A stretch of 64,000 nucleotides of DNA from Streptomyces kurssanovii. GTDB lineage: Bacteria; Actinomycetota; Actinomycetes; Streptomycetales; Streptomycetaceae. The DNA lies in the NCBI RefSeq assembly GCF_014649695.1, contig NZ_BMTN01000006.1, forward strand, positions 124,001 to 188,000, given 5' to 3'. Positions 33,936-43,839 of the stretch are shown one piece after another (position 1 is the stretch's first letter; every line of letters begins with the position of its first letter). The translations under genes and the position numbers were made by a program. The notes under the pieces are model-generated. The model did no database searches, had not been told where the DNA came from, and saw only the letters and a list, made by a program, of their open reading frames with translations.

Positions 33936-35477
33936 TCAGCAGCGCTTGCCGTCCTGCGGGGCCTTGCCCTCGATGAGGTAGGCGTTGATCGCCGTGTCGA
34001 CGCAGTCGCTGCCCCGGCCGTACGCGGTGTGGCCGTCGCCGTCGTACGTGAGGAGCCGGCCGGACGACAGCTGGCCCGCGAGGCTCTCGGCCCACTTGTA
34101 CGGGGTCGCCGGGTCGCGGGTGGTGCCGACGACCACGATCGGGGCCGCGCCCTTCGCCTCGATGGGGTGGGCCTTGCCGGTCGCGGGGACGGGCCAGTGG
34201 CCGCAGTTCAGGGCGGCCCAGGCGAAGCCCCGGCCGAAGACCGGGGAAGCCTTCTCGAACTCGGGGACGGCGGCACGAACCGCGTCGGGGCTCTTGAAGG
34301 CCGCCGGCAGGTCGAGGCAGTTCACGGCCGCGTTGGCGAACATCAGGTTCGCGTAGGACCCGTCCGCCTCGCGCTCGTAGTAGCTGTCGGCCATCGCCAG
34401 CAGCGGGGCGCCGTCGCCGTTCTGCGCGGCGGCGAGCGCGGAGCGCAGCTGGGGCCACGCGCCGTCGTCGTACATCGCGGCGATCACGCCGGTGGTCGCC
34501 AGTGACTCGGTCAGCTCGCGGTCCTCGCCGGTGGGCACGGGAGAGGAGTCGAGCTTCGCGAAGAAGTCCTTGAGGCCGGCGGTCGCGTCCTCGACGGACG
34601 TCTTGCCCAGGGGGCATTCCGCCTGCTTGACGCAGTCGGCGGCGAACGACTTGAACGCCGTCTCGAAGCCCGCCGTCTGGTCGCGGTTCAGCTCGCGGGC
34701 GGGCAGGGCCGGATCCATCGCCCCGTCGAGGACCAGCCGGCCGGTCCGGTCGGGGAACAGCTCGGCGTAGGTCGCGCCGAGGAAGGTGCCGTACGACGCT
34801 CCGACGTAGTTCAGCTTCTCGTCGCCCAGCACCGCACGCAGGACGTCCATGTCGCGGGCCGCCTCCGTGGTGGAGACATGGGGCAGGACCTTCCCGGAGC
34901 GCTTCTCGCAGCCCGCCGCGAAGTTCTCGTAGGCCTGCTCCAGCTTGTCCGCCTCGGCGGTGTCGTCGGGCGTCTGGTCGACCTGGGTGTACGTGTCCAT
35001 CTCGGGGCCCGAAAGACATTCGACGGGCTCGCTGCGGGCGACGCCGCGCGGGTCGACGGCCACCATGTCGTACCGGGCGCGGACCGGGGCGGGGTAGCCG
35101 ATGCCCGCGTACGCCTGGAGGTAGCCGATGGCCGAGCCGCCGGGGCCGCCCGGGTTGACCAGCAGCGAGCCGAGCCGCTTGCCGGGTCCGGTGGCCTTGA
35201 CGCGGGAGACGGCGAGCTTGATCGCTTCACCCTCGGGCTTCGCGTAGTCCAGCGGGGCCTTCATGGTGGCGCACTCGAAGTTCGGCACGCCGCATTCGCG
35301 CCAGTCGAGCTTCTGCCCGTAATACGGCGCGAGGGCCGCGGAGGGCGCCGACCTGCCGGCCGCCCCTGGCGCCTCGGGCTCGCTCACGGACGGGCCACCG
35401 GTGGTGCAGCCGGAGACGAGCAGGCCGACCGTGGCCAGCGGGAGGGCGAACGTGCGGAGCAGGCGCCTGGTGTCCAT
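33936..35477 (-). CDS. Secreted tripeptidyl-aminopeptidase-like alpha/beta hydrolase lipoprotein (SlpD/E type)
   Basis: A 513-residue protein starting MDTRRLLRTFALPLATVGLL with lipobox LLVSGC, so it is a lipid-anchored exported protein. After WRECGVPNFECATMKAPLDY come SLLVNPGGPGGSAIGYL (oxyanion), nucleophile elbow GASYGTFLGATYAELF, and the C-terminal TAP-like domain with VGTTRDPATPYKWAESLA and the catalytic His in DGDGHTAYGRGSDCVD. Streptomyces SlpD/SlpE and tripeptidyl aminopeptidases share this layout and remove short peptides from exported proteins. Confidence 0.92.
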   Translation of the reverse strand: MDTRRLLRTFALPLATVGLLVSGCTTGGPSVSEPEAPGAAGRSAPSAALAPYYGQKLDWRECGVPNFECATMKAPLDYAKPEGEAIKLAVSRVKATGPGKRLGSLLVNPGGPGGSAIGYLQAYAGIGYPAPVRARYDMVAVDPRGVARSEPVECLSGPEMDTYTQVDQTPDDTAEADKLEQAYENFAAGCEKRSGKVLPHVSTTEAARDMDVLRAVLGDEKLNYVGASYGTFLGATYAELFPDRTGRLVLDGAMDPALPARELNRDQTAGFETAFKSFAADCVKQAECPLGKTSVEDATAGLKDFFAKLDSSPVPTGEDRELTESLATTGVIAAMYDDGAWPQLRSALAAAQNGDGAPLLAMADSYYEREADGSYANLMFANAAVNCLDLPAAFKSPDAVRAAVPEFEKASPVFGRGFAWAALNCGHWPVPATGKAHPIEAKGAAPIVVVGTTRDPATPYKWAESLAGQLSSGRLLTYDGDGHTAYGRGSDCVDTAINAYLIEGKAPQDGKRC

Positions 35478-35591
35478 CCAACGGAGCGTAATGGCAGCAG
35501 GCAGCCGTTGCCCGTCCCGGCTCGCACGCGTGAACCGGTCAACCCGTCAACCGGGCGATGATCTCTGTGCCGACGCCGTCGGCGGACGCCT

Positions 35592-36797
35592 TCAGCCCGC
35601 GCGCAGCGCGACGGTCATCGCCTCGACCGCCAACAGCGGCGCGACGTTGCGCTCGAGCGCTTCACGGCAGGCGACGATCGCCTCTATCCGGCGCAGTGTG
35701 CCCTCCGGCGTGGAACTGCGGGCGATGCGGTCGAGGGAGTCGCGCACATCGTCGTTGGCGAGGGCGACCCGTGAACCCATCTGCAACGCGAGCACGTCCC
35801 GGTAGAAGCCGGTGAGGTCCGTCAGCGCCAGGTCGAGGCTGTCGCGCTGGGTGCGGGTCTTGCGGCGCTTCTGGAGGTCCTCGAGCTCCTTCATCAGGCC
35901 GGCCGTCCCGCGCGGCATCCGGCCGCCCTCCGACGCGCCCAGCGCCGCCCTGAGCTCCTCGGTCTCCTTGACGTCGGTGTCCTCGGCGACCTGCTTGGCG
36001 TCGTCGGCGGCCGCGTCGACCAGTTCCTGGGCGGCACGCAGGCAACCGCCGATGTCCTCCACCCGCAGGGGCAGCTTGAGAACGGCGCTGCGGCGGGCCC
36101 GGGCCCGTTCGTCCGTCGCCAGGCGACGGGCGCGGCCGATGTGCCCCTGCGTGGCACGGGCCGCGGTCGCCGCGAGATCCGGTTCGACGCCGTCCCTTCT
36201 GACCAGAACGTCGGCGACAGCGGCCACCGGCGGCGTGCGCAGAGTCAGGTGACGGCACCGGGAGCGGATGGTGGGCAGCACGTCCTCGACGGAGGGCGCG
36301 CACAGCAGCCACACGGTGCGGGGCGCCGGCTCCTCGACGGCCTTCAGCACGGCGTTGGCCGACCTCTCGTTCAGCCGCTCGGCGTCCTCGACGAGGATCA
36401 CCTGCCAGCGGCCGTTGGCCGGTGCCGTGAACGACTTACGGACGGTGTCCCGCATGTCGCTGACGAGGATCTGCGTGCCCGTGGCGGCGATCCAGCTCAC
36501 ATCCGCATGCGTGCCGATCAAGGCTGTGTGGCAGCCGTCGCAGAAGCCGCACCCCGGCGTGCCACCCAGAGCCCGGTCAGGGCTGGTGCACTGCAGGGCC
36601 GCCGCGAAGGCACGCGCCGCGGTGACGCGCCCGGAACCAGGGGGTCCGGTGAACAGCCAGGCGTGCGTCATCTTCGACGCGGGCGGCACCGGCTCCCCCG
36701 CGGCGTGGGCGGTGACGTGCGCGTCGGCGTCGCGCGCGGCGGCGGAGAGCTGCTCCTGGACGCGCTCCTGGCCGACCACGTCGTCCCATACGGCCAT
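35592..36797 (-). CDS. holB: DNA polymerase III delta-prime subunit
   Basis: A 401-residue clamp-loader AAA+ protein starting MAVWDDVVGQERVQEQLSAA. The P-loop is GPPGSGRVTAARAF, with Arg in place of the Walker Lys, as expected for the non-ATPase delta-prime subunit. Zinc-binding cysteines lie in GCGFCDGCHTALIG, the Walker B region is VILVEDAERLNERSANAVLK, and the sensor segment is CAPSVEDVLPTIRSRCRHL. It lies just downstream of tmk, the usual actinobacterial order. Confidence 0.95.
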   Translation of the reverse strand: MAVWDDVVGQERVQEQLSAAARDADAHVTAHAAGEPVPPASKMTHAWLFTGPPGSGRVTAARAFAAALQCTSPDRALGGTPGCGFCDGCHTALIGTHADVSWIAATGTQILVSDMRDTVRKSFTAPANGRWQVILVEDAERLNERSANAVLKAVEEPAPRTVWLLCAPSVEDVLPTIRSRCRHLTLRTPPVAAVADVLVRRDGVEPDLAATAARATQGHIGRARRLATDERARARRSAVLKLPLRVEDIGGCLRAAQELVDAAADDAKQVAEDTDVKETEELRAALGASEGGRMPRGTAGLMKELEDLQKRRKTRTQRDSLDLALTDLTGFYRDVLALQMGSRVALANDDVRDSLDRIARSSTPEGTLRRIEAIVACREALERNVAPLLAVEAMTVALRAG

Positions 36798-36926
36798 GTG
36801 CCGTCACCGACCTTTCCTGCTGCGGTCTCCCATTGTGGCGGAGGGCGCCGACAGCGCCGTCCACCGGCGTCCCGCCGCCCCGTCCCCCGAGTGCGCCGCC
36901 GGGTCCGCCGGTCTCCCGGTCCCGCG

Positions 36927-36963
36927 CGTCCCGTCCCGCAACGAGACACGTCCCGTCCCGCAA
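36927..36963. repeat. 15-bp direct repeat between holB and tmk
   Basis: CGTCCCGTCCCGCAA occurs at 36927-36941 and 36949-36963, 22 bp apart start to start, immediately beyond the tmk terminator and upstream of holB. It could be a protein-binding site for holB expression or chance repetition in GC-rich DNA. Confidence 0.4.
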
Positions 36964-36966
36964 TGA

Positions 36967-36997
36967 AAGAGGACCGGGCACCGGGCCCGGTCCTCTT
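36967..36997 (-). terminator. Terminator of tmk
   Basis: A 13-bp perfect stem, AAGAGGACCGGGC and GCCCGGTCCTCTT, with a 5-nt loop, 18 nt past the tmk stop. Confidence 0.85.
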
Positions 36998-37014
36998 CAG
37001 CGGTGTTCGGGCCG

Positions 37015-40000
37015 TCAGCCGCGGCGGCCCCGGCGCCCGCGGCCGCCGTCGTTCTCGTCGTCCTCGTGCGGACCGAGGAGTTCGTCCGCGAGCGTCGGAA
37101 GGTCGTCGAGCGGTGTCTCCTCCGCCCAGTCGGAGCGGCGGCGCGGGCGCTCCGTCGTGGGATCCACCTGAGGGAGTTCCGTGGTGCGTTCGTTCCCGCC
37201 GCCGACGCCGCGCTCCCCGTGCTCGTCACGGAAGATGCCCGGCGGCACGCGGTCGGCAGGACCGGCGTCCCGTACCGGAGGCAGTACAGCGGTCTCGTCC
37301 GCCGCACGGGCGTCACGCACCGGCGGCAGCATGGTGGTGTCCGCATCGTCGGGGACCTTGGGCAGCATGGCCGTCTCGGCATCGTCCGGGACCTTCGGCA
37401 GCACGCTCGTGGCGTCGTGCGAACCGCCGGGCACCGGGACCTCCTGCGTGACCTCGTCCGGCTTCACGACCGGAGTGGGTGCCGTGGTCTCCACGGCCGA
37501 CGCGGCGGCGGCCGCGGCCGCGGCGGCCTCAGCCGCCCGGCGCGCCTCCTCCGCCCGCAGCAACGCCTCCTCGGCCTTGCGCTGCTTCTCGAGGCGGCGT
37601 TCCTCCGCCTCCTTGCGCAGCCGGGCCTCTTCCTCCGCCTGCTTGCGCAGTCGTTCCTGCTCCGCCTGGCGTGCCCGCTCCTCGGCCTCGCGGCGCTGCC
37701 GCTCCTCCTCGGCCCGGCGCCGTGCTTCCTCCGCGCGCTGCCGGGCCTCCTCGGCCTGACGCTCCGCCTCGCGCTGCCGCGCCTCCTCCAGCTCGCGGCG
37801 CTTGCGCTCCTCCTCCTCGGCCCGGAGCTTGGCGAGCTGTTCCTGCCGCTCCCTTTCGAGGCGCTCCTCCTCTGCCTTCCGCGCGGCCTCTTCCTCGGCC
37901 TTGCGGCGGGCTGCCTCCTCGGCCGCCTTGCGGGCGTCCTCCTGGGCCTTGATCTCCGCCTCCGACAGCGGCAGCAGTTGGTCGAGCCGGTGCCTCACGA
38001 CCGTGGTGACCGACCCGGGCTCCTGTCCCGCGTCGACGACCAGGTAGCGGCCGGGGTCGGCCGCGGCCAGGGTCAGGAAGCCGGAGCGGACCCGCTGGTG
38101 GAACTCCGCCGGTTCGGACTCGAGCCGGTCCGGTGCCTCCGTGAAGCGTTCCCTCGCCGCCTCGGGCGAGACGTCGAGGAGCACGGTCAGATTGGGCACG
38201 AGACCGTCCGTCGCCCACCGCGAGATCCTGGCGATCTCGGTCGGGGACAGGTCACGGCCGGCGCCCTGGTAGGCCACGGACGAGTCGATGTACCGGTCGG
38301 AGATGACGATCGCGCCGCGGTCGAGGGCCGGGCGGATCACCGAGTCGACGTGCTCGGCGCGGTCGGCCGCGTACAGCAGCGCCTCCGCGCGGTTGGACAG
38401 ACCGGCGCTCGAGACATCCAGCAGGATGGAGCGCAGCCGCTTGCCGACCGGGGTGGCACCGGGCTCGCGGGTGACGACCACCTCGTGCCCCTTGGCGCGG
38501 ATCCATTCGGCGAGGGCCTCGACCTGAGTGGACTTGCCGGCTCCGTCACCGCCTTCGACGGCGATGAAGAATCCGCTCGTCGCGGGGGCCTGCCCCGGGT
38601 CGGCGCCGCCACGCAGTGCGTCGCGGAGGTCGCGGCGCAGCGGCACGCCGGAGCGGTCGTCGGTCTTGGCGAGGACGATCGCTGCCACTGGCAGCAGCAG
38701 TGCTCCGACGAGCATGAGCGTGAACGCGGCCCCGCCGTGTGCGAAGACGAAGTCGCCTCCGGCCAGCCGGTGCGGTCCGATCGCGGCGGCGAGCAGCGGG
38801 GCGGCGACCGCGGCCAGCCCGATGACGACGCGGACGACCGCCCGGAGATGGCCGGCGAGCCGGGGCCGCCGGAAGTCCTCGGTCTCCTGGTCGACGAGTG
38901 CGTGTCCGGTGTTCGCGGCGATGCCCGCGGAGACGCCGGCGACCGCGGCGAGGAACAGTCCGGTCGCCGTGTCCGGCACGAGGCCCAGGGCGAGCAGGGC
39001 GACGCCGGTCACGGCGAGCGCGAGGGCGAGCAGCCTGCGGCGGGACAGCGAGGGCAGGACGGCGCCCGCCCCACGGATACCGGCACCCGTGCCGCCGACC
39101 AGCGCGAGGATCAGCAGGGAGAAGGTCACCGGGCCGCCACCGAGGTCGACGGCGTGCAGCACGGCGACCGCCGCGGCGGAGGAGATGGCCGCGGTGACGG
39201 ACGCGCAGGCCAGGACGAACAGCGGTATGGCGCCGGTGCGGCCCTTGTCCGGCCCGTCACCCTTGGACGGCCGCCGCAGACCCTCCAGCGGCGAACGCGG
39301 CCGGGGTGTCTGCGAGCCGGGCAGCTCCACGAAGTACAGGGTCGAGACGGACGCGGCGAACAGTCCGGCGGCGAGGTAGGAGCCGAGGGCCGCCTGGTGC
39401 TGGGAGAACCATTCGACGCCCGTGCCCAGCAGGTTGCCGATCAGCGTGGCGACCAGGAGGGCCGCGGCCGCGGCGGGTACGACGGCGAAGGCCGTGCGCA
39501 GCCACAGGGTGCGCAGCGACTCGAGGTGGTCGGGCAGGGGCCGTACGGCCGCGCCCTCCGGCGGCGGCGCGGGCAGCAGTGCGGGCGCCGCGCCCTCGCG
39601 GGCGACGGTCCAGAAACGCTCGGCGACACCGGTCAGGAAGACCGTCACGAGCAGGATCGCCAGTGCGTTGTCGGGCGTCCAGTCGATCCACAGCGGGGCG
39701 ACGACGAGCAGCGCCAGACGCAGCCCGTCGGACCCGATCATGGTCCAGCGCCGGTCGAACGGGCCGCTGGGCGCCGTGAGCGAGGTCATCGGCCCGAGGA
39801 GTACGGCTCCGAAGAGCAGCGTCGACAGGACCCGGGCGCCCAACACGGCGGCGACCGCGAAGGCGGCCCCGCGGTATCCGCTCCCGAACGAACCGGACTC
39901 CACCGCTGCCTGGAGCGACAGCAGGAGGAGCACGAGCACGGCGAGTGCGTCCCCGATGCCGCCGACGACCTGTGCGTTCCACAACCGCCTCAGCGGTGGG

Positions 40001-40134
40001 TGGCGCAACAGGGAGCGCACGGCCCGTTCACGTGAGTCCGTGGCAAGTGCATCGGGACCCGATGCGTCGGAGGCAGTCTGTGAAGCGGTGCTCATGACCG
40101 CCTGCTGCTCGGCTGGCTGCTCGGCTCGCGTCAT
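37015..40134 (-). CDS. tmk: Thymidylate kinase fused to an N-terminal MFS-like membrane domain and C-terminal coiled coil
   Basis: A 1039-residue protein starting MTRAEQPAEQQAVMSTASQT. Residues about 45-505 are an MFS-like block of about 12 hydrophobic helices. Residues about 525-735 are dTMP kinase: P-loop FIAVEGGDGAGKSTQVEAL, REPGATPVGKRLR, and DRYIDSSVAYQGAGR. Residues about 745-880 are a Glu/Arg/Ala-rich coiled coil, and the tail to 1039 is acidic and Pro-rich. The kinase makes dTDP from dTMP for DNA synthesis. This three-part architecture is normal for Streptomyces tmk and puts the kinase at the membrane. It lies between topA and holB. Confidence 0.95.
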   Translation of the reverse strand: MTRAEQPAEQQAVMSTASQTASDASGPDALATDSRERAVRSLLRHPPLRRLWNAQVVGGIGDALAVLVLLLLSLQAAVESGSFGSGYRGAAFAVAAVLGARVLSTLLFGAVLLGPMTSLTAPSGPFDRRWTMIGSDGLRLALLVVAPLWIDWTPDNALAILLVTVFLTGVAERFWTVAREGAAPALLPAPPPEGAAVRPLPDHLESLRTLWLRTAFAVVPAAAAALLVATLIGNLLGTGVEWFSQHQAALGSYLAAGLFAASVSTLYFVELPGSQTPRPRSPLEGLRRPSKGDGPDKGRTGAIPLFVLACASVTAAISSAAAVAVLHAVDLGGGPVTFSLLILALVGGTGAGIRGAGAVLPSLSRRRLLALALAVTGVALLALGLVPDTATGLFLAAVAGVSAGIAANTGHALVDQETEDFRRPRLAGHLRAVVRVVIGLAAVAAPLLAAAIGPHRLAGGDFVFAHGGAAFTLMLVGALLLPVAAIVLAKTDDRSGVPLRRDLRDALRGGADPGQAPATSGFFIAVEGGDGAGKSTQVEALAEWIRAKGHEVVVTREPGATPVGKRLRSILLDVSSAGLSNRAEALLYAADRAEHVDSVIRPALDRGAIVISDRYIDSSVAYQGAGRDLSPTEIARISRWATDGLVPNLTVLLDVSPEAARERFTEAPDRLESEPAEFHQRVRSGFLTLAAADPGRYLVVDAGQEPGSVTTVVRHRLDQLLPLSEAEIKAQEDARKAAEEAARRKAEEEAARKAEEERLERERQEQLAKLRAEEEERKRRELEEARQREAERQAEEARQRAEEARRRAEEERQRREAEERARQAEQERLRKQAEEEARLRKEAEERRLEKQRKAEEALLRAEEARRAAEAAAAAAAAASAVETTAPTPVVKPDEVTQEVPVPGGSHDATSVLPKVPDDAETAMLPKVPDDADTTMLPPVRDARAADETAVLPPVRDAGPADRVPPGIFRDEHGERGVGGGNERTTELPQVDPTTERPRRRSDWAEETPLDDLPTLADELLGPHEDDENDGGRGRRGRRG

Positions 40135-40247
40135 TCGGCCAGCCTATCCGGAGCGTGGTGCTCCCCGGAGGGGTGTCCGAACATACGGGCGCTCTTGTGG
40201 CAAGGGTGTGAAGTTCCTCTGCCGCGGAGCGCCGGATCACGGAATGC

Positions 40248-40283
40248 GGCGGGGCGGTCTCCTCATGAGGAAACCGCCCCGCC
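40248..40283 (-). terminator. Terminator of topA
   Basis: The stem GGCGGGGCGGT and ACCGCCCCGCC (11 bp) encloses a further short hairpin CCTCATGAGG. It begins 7 nt past the topA stop. Confidence 0.82.
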
Positions 40284-40290
40284 GTCCCGG

Positions 40291-43110
40291 CTACTCGTCC
40301 GCCGAAGCGGTCGTCTTCTTCGCCGCCGACTTCGCGGTCGTCTTCTTGGCCGTCGTCTTCTTCGCGGCGGTCGTCTTCTTGGCGGCGGTCTTCTTCGCCG
40401 CCGTCTTCTTGGCCGCCGTCTTCTTCGCGGGAGCCTTCTTCGCCGTCTTCTTGGCGGGCCCCTTCGCCCGCTTCTCGGCGAGCAGCTCGTATCCGCGTTC
40501 CGGGGTGATGTCCTCGACGCTGTCGCCGGTCCGCAGAGTGGCGTTCGTCTCGCCGTCCGTCACGTACGGGCCGAACCGGCCGTCCTTGACGACCACCGGA
40601 CGCTCGCTGACGGGGTCGGTGCCCAGTTCCTTCAGCGGCGGCTTGGCGGCGGCCCGGCCACGCTGCTTCGGCTGGGCGTAGATCGCCAGCGCTTCTTCCA
40701 GCGTGATGGAGAAGAGCTGCTCCTCGGTCTCGATGGAGCGCGAGTCGGTGCCCTTCTTCAGATAGGGGCCGTAGCGGCCGTTCTGCGCGGTGATCTCGAC
40801 ACCCTCGGCGTCGGTGCCCACCACCCGGGGCAGGGACATCAGCTTGAGGGCGTCCTCCAGGGTCACCGTGTCCAGGGACATGCTCTTGAAGAGCGAGGCG
40901 GTACGCGGCTTGACCGCGTTCTTCCCCGTCTTCGGCGTGCCCTCGGGCAGGACCTCGGTCACGTACGGGCCGTAGCGGCCGTCCCTGGCGATGATCTGGT
41001 GGCCGGTGGCCGGGTCGGTGCCCAGCTCGAAGTCGCCGCTCGGCTTGGCGAGCAGTTCCTCCGCGTACTCGACGGTGAGCTCGTCGGGTGCGAGGTCCTC
41101 GGGGACGTCGGCGCGCTGGTGGCCCTCCGCCTCCTTCTCGCCCCGCTCGACGTAGGGCCCGTACCGGCCGACGCGCAGCGTGATGTCGTTGCCGACGGGG
41201 AAGCTGGAGATCTCCCGGGCGTCGATCGCGCCGAGGTCGGTGACCAGTTCCTTGAGGCCGCCGAGGTGATCGCCGTCGCCGTTGCCCGCCTCGGAGGCAG
41301 CGCCCGCGGCGTCGCCCTCGCCGAAGTAGAAGCGCCTCAGCCACGGCACGGCCTGGGCCTCGCCCCGCGCGATGCGGTCGAGGTCGTCCTCCATCCTCGC
41401 GGTGAAGTCGTAGTCGACGAGCCGGCCGAAGTGCTTCTCCAGCAGGTTGACCACGGCGAAGGAGAGGAACGAGGGGACGAGGGCCGTCCCCTTCTTGAAG
41501 ACGTAGCCGCGGTCGAGGATGGTGCCGATGATCGAGGCGTAGGTCGACGGGCGGCCGATCTCGCGCTCTTCCAGCTCCTTGACGAGGGACGCCTCGGTGT
41601 AGCGGGCCGGCGGCTTGGTGGCGTGACCGTCGACCGAGATCTCCTCGGACGACAGGGCGTCGCCCTCCGCGACCTGCGGCAGGCGCCGCTCGCGGTCGTC
41701 GAGCTCCGCGTTCGGGTCGTCGGCGCCTTCGACATAGGCCTTCATGAAGCCGTGGAAGGTGATCGTCTTGCCGGACGCGCTGAACTCGGCGTCACGGCCG
41801 TCCGAACCCCGGCCACCGATCTTCACGGTGACGGAGTTACCGACGGCGTCCTTCATCTGAGAGGCGACGGTCCGCTTCCAGATCAGCTCGTAGAGCTTGA
41901 ACTGGTCACCGGTCAGGCCGGTCTCCGCGGGGGTACGGAAACGATCACCCGACGGGCGGATCGCCTCGTGCGCCTCCTGCGCGTTCTTGACCTTGCCGGC
42001 GTACACACGCGGCTTCTCCGGCAGGTAGTCGGCGCCGTACAGCTGCGTCACCTGCGCACGGGCCGCGGCGACGGCCGTCTCGGACAGCGTCGTGGAGTCC
42101 GTACGCATATAGGTGATGAAGCCGTTCTCGTACAGCTTCTGCGCGACCTGCATGGTCGCCTTCGCCCCGAAGCCGAGCTTGCGGGACGCCTCCTGCTGAA
42201 GCGTCGTCGTACGGAACGGTGCGTACGGCGAGCGGCGGTACGGCTTGGACTCGACCGAGCGGACCGCGAAGGACGCGCCGTCGAGCGCTGCCGCGAGGGA
42301 GCGGGCGTTCGCCTCGTCCAGGTGCAGCACCTGGGCGGACTTGAGCCGGCCGTCGGAACCGAAGTCGCGGCCCTGCGCGACACGCTGCCCGTCGACGGTG
42401 TTCAGGCGGGCGGTGAGCGTGGACGGGTCGGACGGGTCACCGGCCCGGCCGGTGGAGAACGTGCCGGTCAGGTCCCAGTACTCGGCGGAACGGAAGGCGA
42501 TGCGCTCGCGCTCCCGCTCGACGACGAGCCGGGTCGCGACCGACTGCACACGCCCGGCGGACAGCCTGGGCATGACCTTCTTCCACAGGACCGGCGAGAC
42601 CTCGTAGCCGTAGAGGCGGTCGAGGATACGGCGGGTCTCCTGGGCGTCGACCATGCGCTTGTTCAGCTCGCGCGGGTTGGCGACGGCGTCCCGGATCGCT
42701 TCCTTGGTGATCTCGTGGAAGACCATCCGGTGGACCGGGACCTTGGGCTTGAGCACTTCGAGGAGGTGCCACGCGATGGCCTCGCCCTCGCGGTCCTCAT
42801 CGGTGGCCAGGAAGAGCTCGTCGGATTCGGCGAGCTGCTCCTTGAGCTTCCTGACCTGGGCCTTCTTGTCGGCATTGACGACATAGATGGGCTGGAAGTC
42901 ATGTTCGACGTCGACGCCGAGCCGCCGCACCTCGCCGGTGTACTTCTCCGGCACCTCTGCGGCACCGTTCGGCAGGTCGCGGATGTGCCCGACGCTCGCC
43001 TCGACGACATAGCCAGGGCCGAGGTAGCCCTTGATCGTCTTCGCCTTGGCAGGCGACTCGACGATCACAAGTCGGCGGCCGCCGTGTGCGGTCTCGCTGG
43101 TCGGGGACAA
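40291..43110 (-). CDS. topA: DNA topoisomerase I (type IA) with lysine-rich tail
   Basis: A 939-residue protein starting MSPTSETAHGGRRLVIVESP. The Toprim domain has VIVESPAKAKTIKGYLG and the acidic triad region FLATDEDREGEAIAWHL; the active-site tyrosine is in GFITYMRTDSTTLSE. Four repeats near the C-terminus (GRYGPYVERGEKE, GRYGPYVTEVLPE, GRYGPYLKKGTDS, GRFGPYVTDGETN) are the TOPRIM_C repeats of actinobacterial enzymes, which lack zinc fingers. The end is a long alternating AKK/TTAKK tail, known in Streptomyces TopA to aid DNA binding and processivity. Confidence 0.97.
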   Translation of the reverse strand: MSPTSETAHGGRRLVIVESPAKAKTIKGYLGPGYVVEASVGHIRDLPNGAAEVPEKYTGEVRRLGVDVEHDFQPIYVVNADKKAQVRKLKEQLAESDELFLATDEDREGEAIAWHLLEVLKPKVPVHRMVFHEITKEAIRDAVANPRELNKRMVDAQETRRILDRLYGYEVSPVLWKKVMPRLSAGRVQSVATRLVVERERERIAFRSAEYWDLTGTFSTGRAGDPSDPSTLTARLNTVDGQRVAQGRDFGSDGRLKSAQVLHLDEANARSLAAALDGASFAVRSVESKPYRRSPYAPFRTTTLQQEASRKLGFGAKATMQVAQKLYENGFITYMRTDSTTLSETAVAAARAQVTQLYGADYLPEKPRVYAGKVKNAQEAHEAIRPSGDRFRTPAETGLTGDQFKLYELIWKRTVASQMKDAVGNSVTVKIGGRGSDGRDAEFSASGKTITFHGFMKAYVEGADDPNAELDDRERRLPQVAEGDALSSEEISVDGHATKPPARYTEASLVKELEEREIGRPSTYASIIGTILDRGYVFKKGTALVPSFLSFAVVNLLEKHFGRLVDYDFTARMEDDLDRIARGEAQAVPWLRRFYFGEGDAAGAASEAGNGDGDHLGGLKELVTDLGAIDAREISSFPVGNDITLRVGRYGPYVERGEKEAEGHQRADVPEDLAPDELTVEYAEELLAKPSGDFELGTDPATGHQIIARDGRYGPYVTEVLPEGTPKTGKNAVKPRTASLFKSMSLDTVTLEDALKLMSLPRVVGTDAEGVEITAQNGRYGPYLKKGTDSRSIETEEQLFSITLEEALAIYAQPKQRGRAAAKPPLKELGTDPVSERPVVVKDGRFGPYVTDGETNATLRTGDSVEDITPERGYELLAEKRAKGPAKKTAKKAPAKKTAAKKTAAKKTAAKKTTAAKKTTAKKTTAKSAAKKTTASADE

Positions 43111-43334
43111 CTTCGCTCTTCTCTCCGGTCGACGCTCGATGGGCGCTCACGGCGGGTGCGGCACGTGGTCCTGTGCCTGGTCGCACTGCTGTGACGCTGC
43201 TGTCGCTGCGGAGTGTGACGGTACAACCCGCCCCCGTGTCAAACGGCAAAAGCCCGCAACGGCCACTCGAACGGTAACCCGAGTCCAGCCGTTCCTGCCG
43301 CCCGGACCCGGCACGCCGTCTTCCCGGGACCGGG

Positions 43335-43532
43335 TCAGAGGCGGCCGAAGCACCACACGGCGAGAGTGAGGAACACCGCACCGAACAGCATCCCGAAGGT
43401 CACGCCCGTGGCCGTGGTCACTCCGTGTGCGACGGGCCGGCGGTGCAGCGCGCGCATCCCCGTCCACAGCAGCAGTGCGGCCCCGAACAGCGCGAATGCC
43501 GTTCCGGCGAAGATCGCTGGCCCGCTTTCCAT
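43335..43532 (-). CDS. Small two-helix membrane protein, hypothetical
   Basis: A 65-residue ORF from ATG 43532 (MESGPAIFAGTAFALFGAAL) with two hydrophobic segments (about 6-25 and 45-63) separated by a basic loop MRALHRRPVAHG. An AAAGGA sequence lies 12 nt upstream, a weak match. No family is recognised. It sits alone upstream of topA. Confidence 0.6.
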   Translation of the reverse strand: MESGPAIFAGTAFALFGAALLLWTGMRALHRRPVAHGVTTATGVTFGMLFGAVFLTLAVWCFGRL

Positions 43533-43839
43533 GCCCGTACCCGGTCCTTTCCTGATGCCGAGGTCCCTGTGCAGGGCGAGGCTGGCACCCCTGGGCGTCG
43601 CAGGCACGAACTGCGGGTGAACGCCACGTGGGGTTCACCCGCCCGGTCGCGGTCGAAGTCACACAGCGGCGGGGGCGAAGTCACAGGAAATGCGACCGCA
43701 AACCGAACCTTGGCCGGATTTCCCCGTCGATTTCCGCCACCGGAAGCCGCGGGGGCCGGGAGCGGGGCGGGGCGGGGCCGGGACCAGGAACCGGGGGCGG
43801 GGCCGGGAAACGGAGCCGGTCAGCCGCTTGGGGACGGGC

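Noticed and set aside
43140-43300. Small ORFs upstream of topA
   Set aside because: No RBS, no conserved features; this is the topA leader and promoter region.
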